NCBI GenBank assembly: GCA_003987775.1 | Contig: RXJD01000007.1 | Location: 62,001-126,000 of the forward strand | Direction: 5' to 3' | From: Mycobacterium sp. | Lineage (GTDB): Bacteria > Actinomycetota > Actinomycetes > Mycobacteriales > Mycobacteriaceae | DNA length: 64,000 nucleotides | Shown: positions 44,238-52,667 of the stretch, in pieces | Layout: each line of letters opens with the position of its first letter | How positions within the stretch are numbered: the first letter of the stretch is position 1 | Notes under the pieces: model-generated | What the model was told of the DNA's origin: nothing | The model's input: the letters and a program-made list of their open reading frames with translations, nothing else | Databases searched by the model: none | Position numbers and translations under genes: made by a program

Positions 44238-44912
44238 TCAGACCCGCGCGGCGATGAACCCCGCAGCCTGGCCGGGGTACGGCGGGTCCGCGTATTCGCG
44301 GTGGGCGAGCCGGTCGCGGCCGCCGACCGTGCACACCGGGTCACCGGGACTGCACAGGTCGATGGCCCGCCCGGCGAACTGACCGGTGGACGACAGCGGG
44401 ACGTTGAACCGGATACCCGGGTTCCCGAACACCGCGACGGCGGCGACCTTCTGGGCGAGCACCGGGTCGAGCTCGGGGGCCGAGCCGAATTCGCCGACGG
44501 TGTCCCCCAGGGGCGGCACACCCGCCAGCATGGAGACCGCGGCCGCGCCCTGGGAGAAGCCACCCAGCACGATCCGCGTCCGCGGGCACTGATCCGCCAT
44601 GAACGCGATGTGGTCGCGCGCGTCGTTCGCCCCGTCGGCGGTGGTGAGGAAGTTGTAACTGGCCGCGTAGTTCACCGGGTACACGCCGAGGCTGCGTGAG
44701 CCCAGGGCCGGCCGCAGCGCGGCCTCGAGCGCGTCGCCGACCACGCCCATCCCGGGCGGCTCGGCGGTTCCCCGAGCGAAGACGAGCTCGACGTTGGGAC
44801 AGTCATCGGCGCCCGCCGTCGGGACCGGGCCGCCGAGCAGAGCTCCGAAGGCCAGCACGACGGCCGCGGCGAAAATGGAAGACGATTTGTGATGCCGCAC
44901 AAGGCAGATCAT
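44238..44912 (-). CDS. Secreted cutinase-like serine esterase (Culp family)
   Basis: An approximately 224-residue exported alpha/beta-hydrolase. The signal peptide ends near TAGADD. Nucleophile S120 lies in GGFSQG, the catalytic Asp in CSPGDPVC, and the His in LAHREY. Cysteines at C38, C109 and in the CSPGDPVC segment would form the two cutinase disulfides. Mycobacterial cutinase-like proteins hydrolyse medium-chain esters and phospholipids at the cell surface. Possible starts are ATG 44912 and GTG 44900. It is convergent with PPE-MPTR and divergent from deoD. Confidence 0.9.
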   Translation of the reverse strand: MICLVRHHKSSSIFAAAVVLAFGALLGGPVPTAGADDCPNVELVFARGTAEPPGMGVVGDALEAALRPALGSRSLGVYPVNYAASYNFLTTADGANDARDHIAFMADQCPRTRIVLGGFSQGAAAVSMLAGVPPLGDTVGEFGSAPELDPVLAQKVAAVAVFGNPGIRFNVPLSSTGQFAGRAIDLCSPGDPVCTVGGRDRLAHREYADPPYPGQAAGFIAARV

Positions 44913-44943
44913 CACACACGCCGGGCAGCGGTGCCCGAGCAAG

Positions 44944-44957
44944 TACTCTCGCCCAGT
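44944..44957 (+). promoter_or_regulatory. deoD -10 element; leaderless start
   Basis: TACTCT at 44944-44949 is a -10-like hexamer ending 8 nt before the GTG at 44958. No ribosome-binding site precedes the codon, so transcription probably starts at the GTG. This choice decides against longer in-frame starts upstream that would run into the cutinase 5' end. Confidence 0.5.
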
Positions 44958-45746
44958 GTGACCAGCGAACTCGCCGCCCAGGCAGCGGCCGTCATCGCCG
45001 AACGCACCGGTGTGGTGACACACGACGTCGCCGTGGTGCTGGGCTCGGGATGGTCGCCGGCGGTGGCCGCCCTGGGCTCCCCGACCACCGTGCTGGCCCA
45101 GGCCGATGTTCCCGGATTCGCGCCACCCAGAGCCGAGGGGCACAGCGGCGAGATCTTGTCGGTACCGGTCGGCGCGCACCGGGTGCTGGTGATGGCCGGA
45201 CGCATCCACGCCTACGAAGGTCACGACCTGCAACACGTGGTGCACCCCGTTCGGACAGCCTGCGCGGCGGGTGCGCAGGTCGTCGTGCTCACCAACGCGG
45301 CAGGCGGGTTGCGTACCGACATGGCGGTGGGACAGCCGGTGCTGATCAGTGACCACCTGAACCTCACCGCGCGTTCCCCCCTGGTGGGCGCGCAGTTCGT
45401 CGATCTGACCGACGCCTACGCGTCGCGCCTGCGCGCGCTGGCCCGCGCCTGCGACCCGGAGCTTGCCGAGGGCGTGTACGCCGGCCTGCCGGGCCCGCAT
45501 TACGAGACGCCGGCGGAGATCCGCATGCTGCGGGTCCTGGGCGCCGACCTGGTGGGGATGTCGACGGTGCACGAGACCATCGCGGCGCGGGCGGCCGGTG
45601 CCGAAGTGCTGGGGGTGTCGCTGGTGACGAACCTGGCGGCCGGGATCACCGGCGAGCCGCTGAGCCACGCGGAGGTGCTGGCCGCGGGGGCCGCGTCCGC
45701 GGCGCGGATGGGATCGTTGCTGGCCGACGTGATCGCCCGGTTCTGA
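44958..45746 (+). CDS. deoD: DeoD: purine nucleoside phosphorylase
   Basis: A 262-residue trimeric-type purine nucleoside phosphorylase. It splits inosine or guanosine with phosphate to base plus ribose-1-phosphate. Seen motifs are the phosphate loop [30 protein letters not shown] and [15 protein letters not shown] 44958 gives the N-terminus expected from Rv3307. pmmB starts 3 nt after its stop, so ribose-1-phosphate production and its isomerisation may be coupled. Confidence 0.95.
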   Translation: MTSELAAQAAAVIAERTGVVTHDVAVVLGSGWSPAVAALGSPTTVLAQADVPGFAPPRAEGHSGEILSVPVGAHRVLVMAGRIHAYEGHDLQHVVHPVRTACAAGAQVVVLTNAAGGLRTDMAVGQPVLISDHLNLTARSPLVGAQFVDLTDAYASRLRALARACDPELAEGVYAGLPGPHYETPAEIRMLRVLGADLVGMSTVHETIAARAAGAEVLGVSLVTNLAAGITGEPLSHAEVLAAGAASAARMGSLLADVIARF

Positions 45747-45749
45747 CCC

Positions 45750-47309
45750 GTGACGCCCGAGGATTGGATCGCCCACGACCCCGACCCGCACACCGCGGCC
45801 GAGCTTGCCGCGCTGGATCCGGCTGAGCTCGCCGCACGGTTCGCGCACCCGCTGACCTTCGGCACCGCGGGCCTGCGGGGGCCGGTGCGCGGCGGGCCGG
45901 ACGCGATGAACCTGGCCGTGGTGTTGCGGGCGACCTGGGCGCTGAGCCGGGTACTGGAGCCGTCCACGACGGTGGTCGTCGGGCGCGACGCCCGGCACGG
46001 CTCGGCCTCATTCGCTACGGGGGCCGCTGAAGTTCTTGCCGCACTTGGGTTTTCGGTACTACTGTTTCCCGGTCCGGTACCCACGCCGGTGGTGGCGTTC
46101 GCGGTGCGCGCCACCGGAGCGGCAGCCGGCGTCCAGGTCACCGCGTCACACAATCCCGCCGGCGACAACGGCTACAAGGTGTATCTCGACGGCGGTATCC
46201 AGATCGTCTCCCCCACCGACCGCCAGATCGAGGCCGCCATGGCGCAGGCTCCGCCGGCCGATGAGATCGCGCGGATCCCCGTCGCACCCGGCGAAACCGA
46301 TCTCATCGAGCAGTACGTCCGTCGCGCGGCGGCGGTGCGGCGCGGCACGGGTTCGGTCCGGGTGGCGCTGACCGCGATGCACGGGGTGGGTGGCGCGCTC
46401 GCCGTGCAGACGCTGCACCGGGCCGGCTTCGACGACGTGCACGTGGTCGACGCGCAGTTCGCGCCCGACCCCGATTTCCCCACCGTCGCGTTCCCCAACC
46501 CCGAGGAACCCGGTGCCGCCGACGCACTGCTCGCCCTGGCTGCCGACGTCGACGCCGACGTGGCCATCGCGCTGGACCCCGACGCCGACCGTTGTGCCGT
46601 GGGAATCCCCACGCAGGACGGGTGGCGGATGCTGTCGGGCGACGAAACCGGTTGGCTGCTAGGCGATTACATCCTGTCGCAGCCCGCGCGCGGCCCCCGG
46701 ACGGTGGCCAGCACGGTGGTGTCGTCCCGCATGCTGGCTGCGATCGCCGCGCAGCACGGCGCGGTGCACGTCGAGACCCTCACCGGATTCAAATGGCTGG
46801 CGCGCGCCGACGCCGAGCGACCCGGGACGCTCGTTTACGCGTATGAGGAGGCGATCGGACACTGCGTCGATCCCCAGGCCGTCCGGGACAAGGACGGCAT
46901 CAGCGCCGCGGTGTTGATGTGCGACCTGGTGGCCTCATTGCACGGCCGCCCGGTGTCCGACGTGCTCGACGATCTCGCCCGTCGCTACGGCGTGCACGAG
47001 GTGGCCGCGGTGCCCCGCCGCGTCGCCGACCCGGACGAGGCGGCTGCGGTGTTGCGGAGGCTTCGCGCCGATCCGCCGGACCTATTGGGAGGCTTCGCCG
47101 CGTCCCATACCGACATCGCCGACGCCCTGATCCTGCACGGCGGCGACGACGACACGTCGGTACGGGTGGTGGTGAGACCGTCGGGCACCGAACCGAAACT
47201 GAAGTGCTACCTGGAAGTCCGGTGTGCGGTGCACGGAGACCTGGTGGCCGCGCGGCAACGGGCCCGCGCGCTGTCCGGGGCGTTGGTCGCGCAGATCCGG
47301 CAGTGGTGA
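45750..47309 (+). CDS. pmmB: PmmB: phosphohexomutase-family enzyme (PGM2-like; possibly phosphopentomutase)
   Basis: A 519-residue alpha-D-phosphohexomutase. The catalytic phosphoserine is S133 in TASHNP, the metal loop is D276-P-D-A-D280-R, the sugar-binding segment is YEEAIG, and the phosphate-binding loop is RPSGTEPK. It is annotated as phosphomannomutase in M. tuberculosis (Rv3308). Its longer form and CVDPQAVRDKDG segment resemble PGM2-type enzymes, which act as phosphopentomutases. Lying directly after deoD, with deoA and other salvage genes nearby and no deoB seen, it may interconvert ribose-1-P and ribose-5-P. The start is GTG 45750. Confidence 0.92.
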   Translation: MTPEDWIAHDPDPHTAAELAALDPAELAARFAHPLTFGTAGLRGPVRGGPDAMNLAVVLRATWALSRVLEPSTTVVVGRDARHGSASFATGAAEVLAALGFSVLLFPGPVPTPVVAFAVRATGAAAGVQVTASHNPAGDNGYKVYLDGGIQIVSPTDRQIEAAMAQAPPADEIARIPVAPGETDLIEQYVRRAAAVRRGTGSVRVALTAMHGVGGALAVQTLHRAGFDDVHVVDAQFAPDPDFPTVAFPNPEEPGAADALLALAADVDADVAIALDPDADRCAVGIPTQDGWRMLSGDETGWLLGDYILSQPARGPRTVASTVVSSRMLAAIAAQHGAVHVETLTGFKWLARADAERPGTLVYAYEEAIGHCVDPQAVRDKDGISAAVLMCDLVASLHGRPVSDVLDDLARRYGVHEVAAVPRRVADPDEAAAVLRRLRADPPDLLGGFAASHTDIADALILHGGDDDTSVRVVVRPSGTEPKLKCYLEVRCAVHGDLVAARQRARALSGALVAQIRQW

Positions 47310-47336
47310 GTGGTAGCCCATGGCGGCGACCCGTCC

Positions 47337-47378
47337 CCCGCAAGCGGGAGGTGCCCCCAGCGCCCGGCTGCGCCGGGC
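47337..47378. terminator. Two hairpins between convergent pmmB and upp, likely bidirectional terminator
   Basis: CCCGC-AA-GCGGG (47337-47348) and the 7-bp stem GCCCGGC-TGC-GCCGGGC (47362-47378) lie within an 81-nt gap between two convergent stops. There is no U-tract, as is usual in mycobacteria. The first hairpin with its CCCCC flanks resembles a palindromic element that I recall as dispersed in several mycobacterial genomes. Confidence 0.55.
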
Positions 47379-47390
47379 TTGCGATCGCCG

Positions 47391-48014
47391 CTAGCGCGGC
47401 CCGAACTGCCGGTCTCCGGCGTCACCCAGGCCGGGCACGATGAACGCCGTCTCGTTGAGCCCCTCGTCGATCGCCGCGGTGAACAACCGCGCGCTGGGCG
47501 CCACCTTCTCGACCGCGGCGATACCCTCCGGCGCCACGCACACGCACAGCACCGTGATGTCGGTGGCACCGCGCGACAACAACAGGCCGATGGTGTAGAC
47601 CATCGACCCTCCGGTGGCCAGCATGGGGTCCAGGATCATCACCGGCAGGTCGGTCAGGTCGTCGGGCAGCGATTCCAGGTAGGGAACGGGCTGATGGGTG
47701 TGCTCGTCTCGGGCGATGCCGACGAACCCGACGTGCGCCTCGCGCAGCACCCCGTGCGCCTCGTTGACCATGCCCAACCCGGCCCGCAGCACGGGCACCA
47801 ACAGCGGCGGCCTGGCCAGCCGCACCCCGACGGTGTCGCCGACCGGCGTGCGGATCTGCACCGGCTCGGTGGGCGCGTCGCGGGTGGCCTCGTAGACGAG
47901 CATCAACGTCAGCTCACGCAGGGCGGTCCGGAAGCCGGCGTTGTCGGTGCGCTCGTCGCGCAGCACGGTAAGCCGGGCCGCCGCCAGCGGGTGGTCGATG
48001 ACATGGACGTCCAC
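47391..48014 (-). CDS. upp: Upp: uracil phosphoribosyltransferase
   Basis: A 207-residue enzyme converting uracil and PRPP to UMP. The PRPP-binding signature [11 protein letters not shown] and the uracil-binding C-terminal segment ([15 protein letters not shown]) are present. GTG 48014 gives exactly the usual length. The open frame extends far upstream but without conserved sequence. A TATATAA tract at 48027-48033 could provide the -10 element. It shares a 93-nt divergent region with sapM. It matches Rv3309c. Confidence 0.95.
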   Translation of the reverse strand: MDVHVIDHPLAAARLTVLRDERTDNAGFRTALRELTLMLVYEATRDAPTEPVQIRTPVGDTVGVRLARPPLLVPVLRAGLGMVNEAHGVLREAHVGFVGIARDEHTHQPVPYLESLPDDLTDLPVMILDPMLATGGSMVYTIGLLLSRGATDITVLCVCVAPEGIAAVEKVAPSARLFTAAIDEGLNETAFIVPGLGDAGDRQFGPR

Positions 48015-48095
48015 GGCAAGTGACCCTATATAACAATCGGATTCAGGCCTGCTGACACGCGCATTTTCGTTCGCTCCGCGGGTCCCGAGCGCCCC

Positions 48096-48101
48096 TATAC
48101 T
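48096..48101 (+). promoter_or_regulatory. sapM -10 element; leaderless start
   Basis: TATACT ends 6 nt before the sapM ATG at 48108, and there is no Shine-Dalgarno between. The geometry fits a leaderless transcript starting at the ATG. Confidence 0.55.
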
Positions 48102-48107
48102 CCCGGC

Positions 48108-48968
48108 ATGCGGGGTCTGCGACGGCACTTGACCAGGGCTTTCTGCGCCCTGACTCTGAGCGTGGCGGTGCTGCCGGCGCCCCGGGTGGCGCTGGCCGCC
48201 GCGACGCTGCCGGCGTATGCGCACGTCGTGATCGTGATCGAGGAGAACCGCTCGCAGGCCAACATCATCGGCAGCAAGGCGGCGCCGTGGATCAACGCGC
48301 TGGCCGCCGGCGGGGCCATGATGGCGCAATCGTTCGCCGAGACACATCCCAGCGAACCGAATTACCTGGCACTGTTCGCCGGCAACACCTTCGGGCTCAC
48401 CAAGGACAGTTGCCCGGTGGACGTCGGCGCCCAACCGAACCTCGCGTCCGAGTTGCTGGCCACCGGGCATACGTTCGGCGGCTACTCCGAGGATCTGCCC
48501 GCGGTCGGCTCGACGGCATGCAGCGCGGGCAAGTACGCGCGCAAGCACGTGCCGTGGGTGAACTTCAGCAACGTCCCGCCCAGCGTCTCGGTGCCCTTCT
48601 CCGCCTTCCCGGGCCCCGGGAACTACGCGAGCCTGCCGACAGTGTCGTTCGTGATCCCGAACAACGACAACAACATGCACGACGGCTCGATCGCCCAGGG
48701 CGATGCCTGGCTCAACAGCCGGATGTCGGCGTACGCCAACTGGGCCCGGGCCAACAACAGCCTGCTCATCCTCACCTGGGACGAAGACGACGGCGGCCCG
48801 CGCAATCAGATTCCGACCGTGTTCTACGGGGCGCACGTGCAGCCCGGCAGCTACAACGAAACCATCAGCCACTACAACGTGCTGTCCACGCTCGAGGAGA
48901 TGTACGGGCTGCCCAAAACGGGTTACGCGGCAACTGCTCCGGCCATCGCAACTATTTGGGGCGGGTAA
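48108..48968 (+). CDS. sapM: SapM-like secreted acid phosphatase
   Basis: A 286-residue exported phosphatase of the phosphoesterase (AcpA/phospholipase C-like) family. The signal peptide of about 31 residues ends near ALA. Conserved active-site segments are [26 protein letters not shown] and TWDEDDGG. SapM of M. tuberculosis (Rv3310, about 299 residues) dephosphorylates phosphatidylinositol-3-phosphate and helps block phagosome maturation. The same role here is inferred from orthology and position. It is divergent from upp. Confidence 0.92.
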   Translation: MRGLRRHLTRAFCALTLSVAVLPAPRVALAAATLPAYAHVVIVIEENRSQANIIGSKAAPWINALAAGGAMMAQSFAETHPSEPNYLALFAGNTFGLTKDSCPVDVGAQPNLASELLATGHTFGGYSEDLPAVGSTACSAGKYARKHVPWVNFSNVPPSVSVPFSAFPGPGNYASLPTVSFVIPNNDNNMHDGSIAQGDAWLNSRMSAYANWARANNSLLILTWDEDDGGPRNQIPTVFYGAHVQPGSYNETISHYNVLSTLEEMYGLPKTGYAATAPAIATIWGG

Positions 48969-49001
48969 GCGTCAACAGGCCGGGTCGCTATTGTGTGCCG
49001 C

Positions 49002-50309
49002 ATGGCTGCTGACCTCGTGCCCATCCGCCTGAGCCTGTCCGAAGGCGACCGCTACACGCTGTGGGCGCCCCGCTGGCGCGACTCCGGCGACGAGTGGGAG
49101 GCGTTCCTCGGCAAGGACGAAGACCTCTACGTTTTCGACAGCGTGGCCGACCTGACCGCCTTCGTCCGCGGCAACGACGACAACGATCTGGTCGACCACC
49201 CGGCGTGGGCGGACATCACCGAGGCCAACGCGCACAAACTGGACCCGGCCGACGACAAGCGGTTCGACCTGGTCGCCGTGGAGGAACTGGTCGCCGAAAA
49301 GCCCACCGAGGAGTCGGTGGCCGCGCTGGCCGGGACACTGGCGATCGTGTCGTCCATCGGTTCGGTGTGCGAGTTGCCGGCGATCTCGAAGTTCTTCAAC
49401 GGCAACCCGACCCTGGGCACTGTCTCCGGCGGCATCGATCACTTCACCGGCAGGGCGGGCCAGAAGCGGTGGGACGCCATCGCCGAGATCATCGGCCGCA
49501 GCTGGGACGACGTGCTCAAGGCCATCGACGACGTGGTCAGCACACCCGACGTGGACGAGAAGCTGTCGAAGCAGGCCGAAGAGGAACTCGACGAGGAACT
49601 CGAGGAAGAAGACGAGCCCGAGGAGACGGACGAGTCGGACGAGGGCGCCGAGGAGGCCGCTGAGGAAGCCGACGAGGACGGCGAGGACGAAGACGAAGAC
49701 GAGGACGAAGACGAAGTCGAGGACGAGCGTGCCGAGGGCGACACCGTCGTGCTGGGCAGCGACGAGGACTTCTGGGCGCAGGTCGGCATCGACCCGATCC
49801 GGATCATGACTGGGGCCGGCACGTTCTACACGCTGCGCTGCTACCTCGACGACCGGCCGATCTTCCTGGGCCGCAACGGACGCATCAGCGTGTTCAGCTC
49901 AGAGCGGGCGCTGGCCCGCTACCTTGCCGATGAGCACGACCACGACCTGTCGGACCTGGCGACCTACGACGACATCCGCACCGCGGCCACCGACGGCTCG
50001 CTCAAGATCGATATCACCGACGAGAACGTCTACGTGCTCAGCGGGCTGGCCGACGACTTCGCAGACGGGCCGGAGGCGGTGGATCGGGAACAGCTCGAAC
50101 TCGCCGTCGAACTGCTGCGCGACATCGGTGACTACTCCGAAGAGAGCACTGTCGACAAGGCCCTGGACAAGGGAAAGCCGCTGGGCAAACTGATCGCCTA
50201 CGTGCTCGAGCCCGATTCGGAAAGCAAGCCGGCCGGGCCGTACGCCACGGCGGTCCGGGCGTGGGAGAAATTGGAATCGTTCGTGGAGTCGCGGCTGAGG
50301 CGCGAATAG
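49002..50309 (+). CDS. Rv3311-like conserved protein with a long acidic tract
   Basis: A 435-residue cytosolic protein of unknown function. Two similar halves, each with a VFxSxxxLxxFxxxxxDNDL-like segment (near residues 48 and 305), flank an almost purely Glu/Asp tract at residues 189-247. The halves suggest an internal duplication. The tract may be a disordered binding or anti-aggregation segment. ATG 49002 is preceded 7 nt upstream by TATTGT, fitting a leaderless mRNA. The stop lies inside the first unit of a tandem hairpin repeat. It matches Rv3311 in length and position. Confidence 0.8.
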   Translation: MAADLVPIRLSLSEGDRYTLWAPRWRDSGDEWEAFLGKDEDLYVFDSVADLTAFVRGNDDNDLVDHPAWADITEANAHKLDPADDKRFDLVAVEELVAEKPTEESVAALAGTLAIVSSIGSVCELPAISKFFNGNPTLGTVSGGIDHFTGRAGQKRWDAIAEIIGRSWDDVLKAIDDVVSTPDVDEKLSKQAEEELDEELEEEDEPEETDESDEGAEEAAEEADEDGEDEDEDEDEDEVEDERAEGDTVVLGSDEDFWAQVGIDPIRIMTGAGTFYTLRCYLDDRPIFLGRNGRISVFSSERALARYLADEHDHDLSDLATYDDIRTAATDGSLKIDITDENVYVLSGLADDFADGPEAVDREQLELAVELLRDIGDYSEESTVDKALDKGKPLGKLIAYVLEPDSESKPAGPYATAVRAWEKLESFVESRLRRE

Positions 50310-50362
50310 CGCCGTGATCTGGGCGCGAATAGCGCCGCGATCTGGGCGCGAATAGCGCCGCG
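50299..50362 (+). repeat. Tandem 23-bp repeat (about 2.8 copies), each a hairpin, starting at the Rv3311-like stop codon
   Basis: Units start at 50299, 50322 and 50345 and are nearly identical (one T/C difference). Each holds the inverted repeat GGCGC-GAATA-GCGCC. The TAG stop of the upstream gene (50307-50309) is in the loop and stem of the first unit. It could act as a terminator array, and its copy number may vary between strains. Confidence 0.8.
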
Positions 50363-50418
50363 GGTTAAGTAGTCGACTACGCAAGACAACCCGTAGCGTT
50401 TGGCGTCACGATAATCCC

Positions 50419-50925
50419 GTGATCGTTACACCTGAGTCGATTGCCCAGGCGGCAACGGCCCTGACTGCCATCGACACCACCATCCACGCGGCCCGGCTGC
50501 AAGCAGCGGCCCCGACGCAAACGTTGTTGCCGGCGGCGGCCGACGAGGTGTCGGCGGGTATCACACACGTGTTTGCTCAGCACGCCGAGGATTTTCAGAA
50601 GGTGGCTGCTCAGGCGTCGGAGTATCACGACCAATTCGTGCACACGATGACCGCGGCAGCCGGCTCGTACGCCGGCGCCGAAGCGGTCAACGCGCAGCGG
50701 TTATCACAGACCCTCGACACAATCGCTAACGGGCTGATCGGCGGCGGCATATTGGCGTTTACGAACCTGATGGCGTGGTCGGCAACCTTGCCTCAACCGC
50801 TTGCACAAATAGTCTTTGCGGCGCTCCTTCTACCACTCGATTTTTTGTTCGTTATCTTCGCCATTGCTTTTCTCGTGGTCCTGGCTTCTCGAGGAATCTC
50901 GATATTCCCGCCTTACACCTTGTGA
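50419..50925 (+). CDS. PE family protein with hydrophobic C-terminus
   Basis: A 168-residue PE protein. The PE domain (about 1-95) has LPAAADEVSAG and the secretion motif YxxxE (YAGAE). The C-terminal 65 residues contain two strongly hydrophobic stretches (ILAFTNLM... and LLLPLDFLFVIFAIAFLVVL) that look membrane-inserting, rather than PGRS repeats. The start is GTG 50419. It precedes a second PE gene of similar design. No PPE gene follows. Confidence 0.88.
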   Translation: MIVTPESIAQAATALTAIDTTIHAARLQAAAPTQTLLPAAADEVSAGITHVFAQHAEDFQKVAAQASEYHDQFVHTMTAAAGSYAGAEAVNAQRLSQTLDTIANGLIGGGILAFTNLMAWSATLPQPLAQIVFAALLLPLDFLFVIFAIAFLVVLASRGISIFPPYTL

Positions 50926-51016
50926 TGTCTCAACCCGATTTCGTTCGAACGACGACTGGGTAGCAAACGGGCGCGCACCTTGCCGCCGGCACCTCGCCCC
51001 TGTTTCCATGGTCGCC

Positions 51017-51499
51017 ATGTCCGCGGTCGTCGCCGTGCCGGATCTACTTGCCCAGGCCGCAACGCAGGTGGCCACCATTGGCGACACCCTCGGCGCGGCC
51101 AACACGACAACAGCCGCATCGACCCAAGCGGTGCTTCCCGCAGCCGCTGACGAGGTCTCGGCTGCCGTCGCAAACCTGTTCTCGAGCTTCGGCCACGACT
51201 ATCAAGCGGCGGCGGGGCAGGCCGCCGCCTACCAGCAACAGTTCGTTCAGCACCTCACCGCGGCAGCGAACAGCTACGCCGGCGCGGAAGCCGTCAACGT
51301 GTCGGTGCTGGCGCCCGCCGCCGCCATCCCCACCCTGGACCAGATCTTCTCGTCATTGATCAGCACGGTGACGGGGCTGTTCTGGCAAACGCTGGCGTAT
51401 CTCTACTATCTCGGCTTCCTGCTGCTGATCCCGATCTACGCAGCGCTGGCCTTGTGGCTGCCGGTCGCATTCCTGGGTTCACTTTTCGGACTTACCTAG
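51017..51499 (+). CDS. Second PE family protein with hydrophobic C-terminus
   Basis: A 160-residue PE protein starting MSAVVAVPDLL, with LPAAADEVSAA and YxxxE (YAGAE). The C-terminal 55 residues are hydrophobic with aromatic residues (LFWQTLAYLYYLGFLLLIP), predicted to form two short helices. ATG 51017 gives the canonical PE N-terminus; ATG 51008 would add three residues. It is paralogous to the PE gene 91 nt upstream. Its TAG shares the tetranucleotide CTAG with the stop of the convergent hydrolase gene. Confidence 0.88.
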   Translation: MSAVVAVPDLLAQAATQVATIGDTLGAANTTTAASTQAVLPAAADEVSAAVANLFSSFGHDYQAAAGQAAAYQQQFVQHLTAAANSYAGAEAVNVSVLAPAAAIPTLDQIFSSLISTVTGLFWQTLAYLYYLGFLLLIPIYAALALWLPVAFLGSLFGLT

Positions 51500-52395
51500 A
51501 TATCGGCCGCACAGGCCGCGAAAATAGCGTCCCAGTCCTCGATATTGAAGTGGTCCTTGCCCGCCGACCAGTGCAGATCCACATGGGGAATGGCGCGTTC
51601 AAGGTAACAGCCCATGGCCTGCGGGATAAACGAGTCGCGGTCGCCCTGCCAAATGTGGGTAGGCACGGCGATCTCTTCCACCCGGAATGTCCACGGCTGA
51701 TAGTCGAGAAACGACTCATAGGCACCGCCCCGGCCGCCCTGCCGGAAGGCTTCGAGCTGCGAGGCGCGGAAGTGCCGCACGAAGAGTTCGTCCTGCAGCT
51801 TTCGCCGCTCTGGGTCGGGCACCCACGCCGTCAGAAGCCGGCAGAACAAACCCGGCCGGTACTTCGCACACCAGCCCAGCGGCACGAATGCGGCGTCGAA
51901 CGGCCAGGATCCCAGCCGTGCGAGACCGCGATAAACACGGTCCTGCGAGCTCAAGGCAGCGATGATCTCCGGCGTCGCCAGTGGACCCCACGGCCCGAAC
52001 GCGCCGATGAAGCGAAGCCGCGTCGGCGGGATCAAGGCGCCGCAGGCGAACAGGTGCGGCCCGGCCCCGGAATGGCCGACGACACCGAATTGGTCCAGGC
52101 CCAAAGCGTCGGCCAGCTCGCAGACGTCGGCCGGCCAATCGGCGAATGCACGTCCCGACTGAAAGGTCGACCGCCCGAATCCCGGGCGGTCGATGGCAAT
52201 CAGCCGGAAGCCGGTCCGTTTGGCGGCACCGTCGGCGAACGCACCCTCCAGGCGGGAGCTCGGCGTGCCGTGGAAGTAAAACGTGGGATATCCGGTGGCG
52301 TCGCCCCACTCCTGGTATGCCAGCGTGCGGCCATCGGGCAGAAGATGGAGTTGCGCCTCGTCGGTGCGGACACGCTCGGGCAGCACACCGCCCAT
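51496..52395 (-). CDS. Alpha/beta-hydrolase (Rv3312c-like)
   Basis: A 299-residue hydrolase. The oxyanion segment FHGTPSSR, nucleophile elbow GHSGAG, acid in WQGDRD and base in GKDHFN are all in the canonical order. The family includes esterases, epoxide hydrolases and haloperoxidase-like enzymes; the substrate is unknown. ATG 52395 is preferred to TTG 52404. Length and position near add fit Rv3312c of M. tuberculosis. No signal peptide is seen, so it is probably cytosolic. Confidence 0.88.
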   Translation of the reverse strand: MGGVLPERVRTDEAQLHLLPDGRTLAYQEWGDATGYPTFYFHGTPSSRLEGAFADGAAKRTGFRLIAIDRPGFGRSTFQSGRAFADWPADVCELADALGLDQFGVVGHSGAGPHLFACGALIPPTRLRFIGAFGPWGPLATPEIIAALSSQDRVYRGLARLGSWPFDAAFVPLGWCAKYRPGLFCRLLTAWVPDPERRKLQDELFVRHFRASQLEAFRQGGRGGAYESFLDYQPWTFRVEEIAVPTHIWQGDRDSFIPQAMGCYLERAIPHVDLHWSAGKDHFNIEDWDAIFAACAADI

Positions 52396-52667
52396 GCTAT
52401 TCAAGTTCGGTCCACCGCGCGGGACTCAGACGGTTCCCTTCGCCTCGACCGGCTCATGTGGTGTCACTCCGATCGGAACGAAATACCAAGTCGCAGTTGC
52501 AGATTCGAACTTGACGAGTGACTAGTCAAACGTGAACAGGTCATGCGTCCACAAATATGTCACACATCATTGCTCTTGAGGTTAGTCAATCGTCGAACGC
52601 TGCGGCCGAGCGCTTGTACGATCCGGTGGGCGCCGTGCTCACTATTCGGGGGTGGGAGGGGTAAGCC

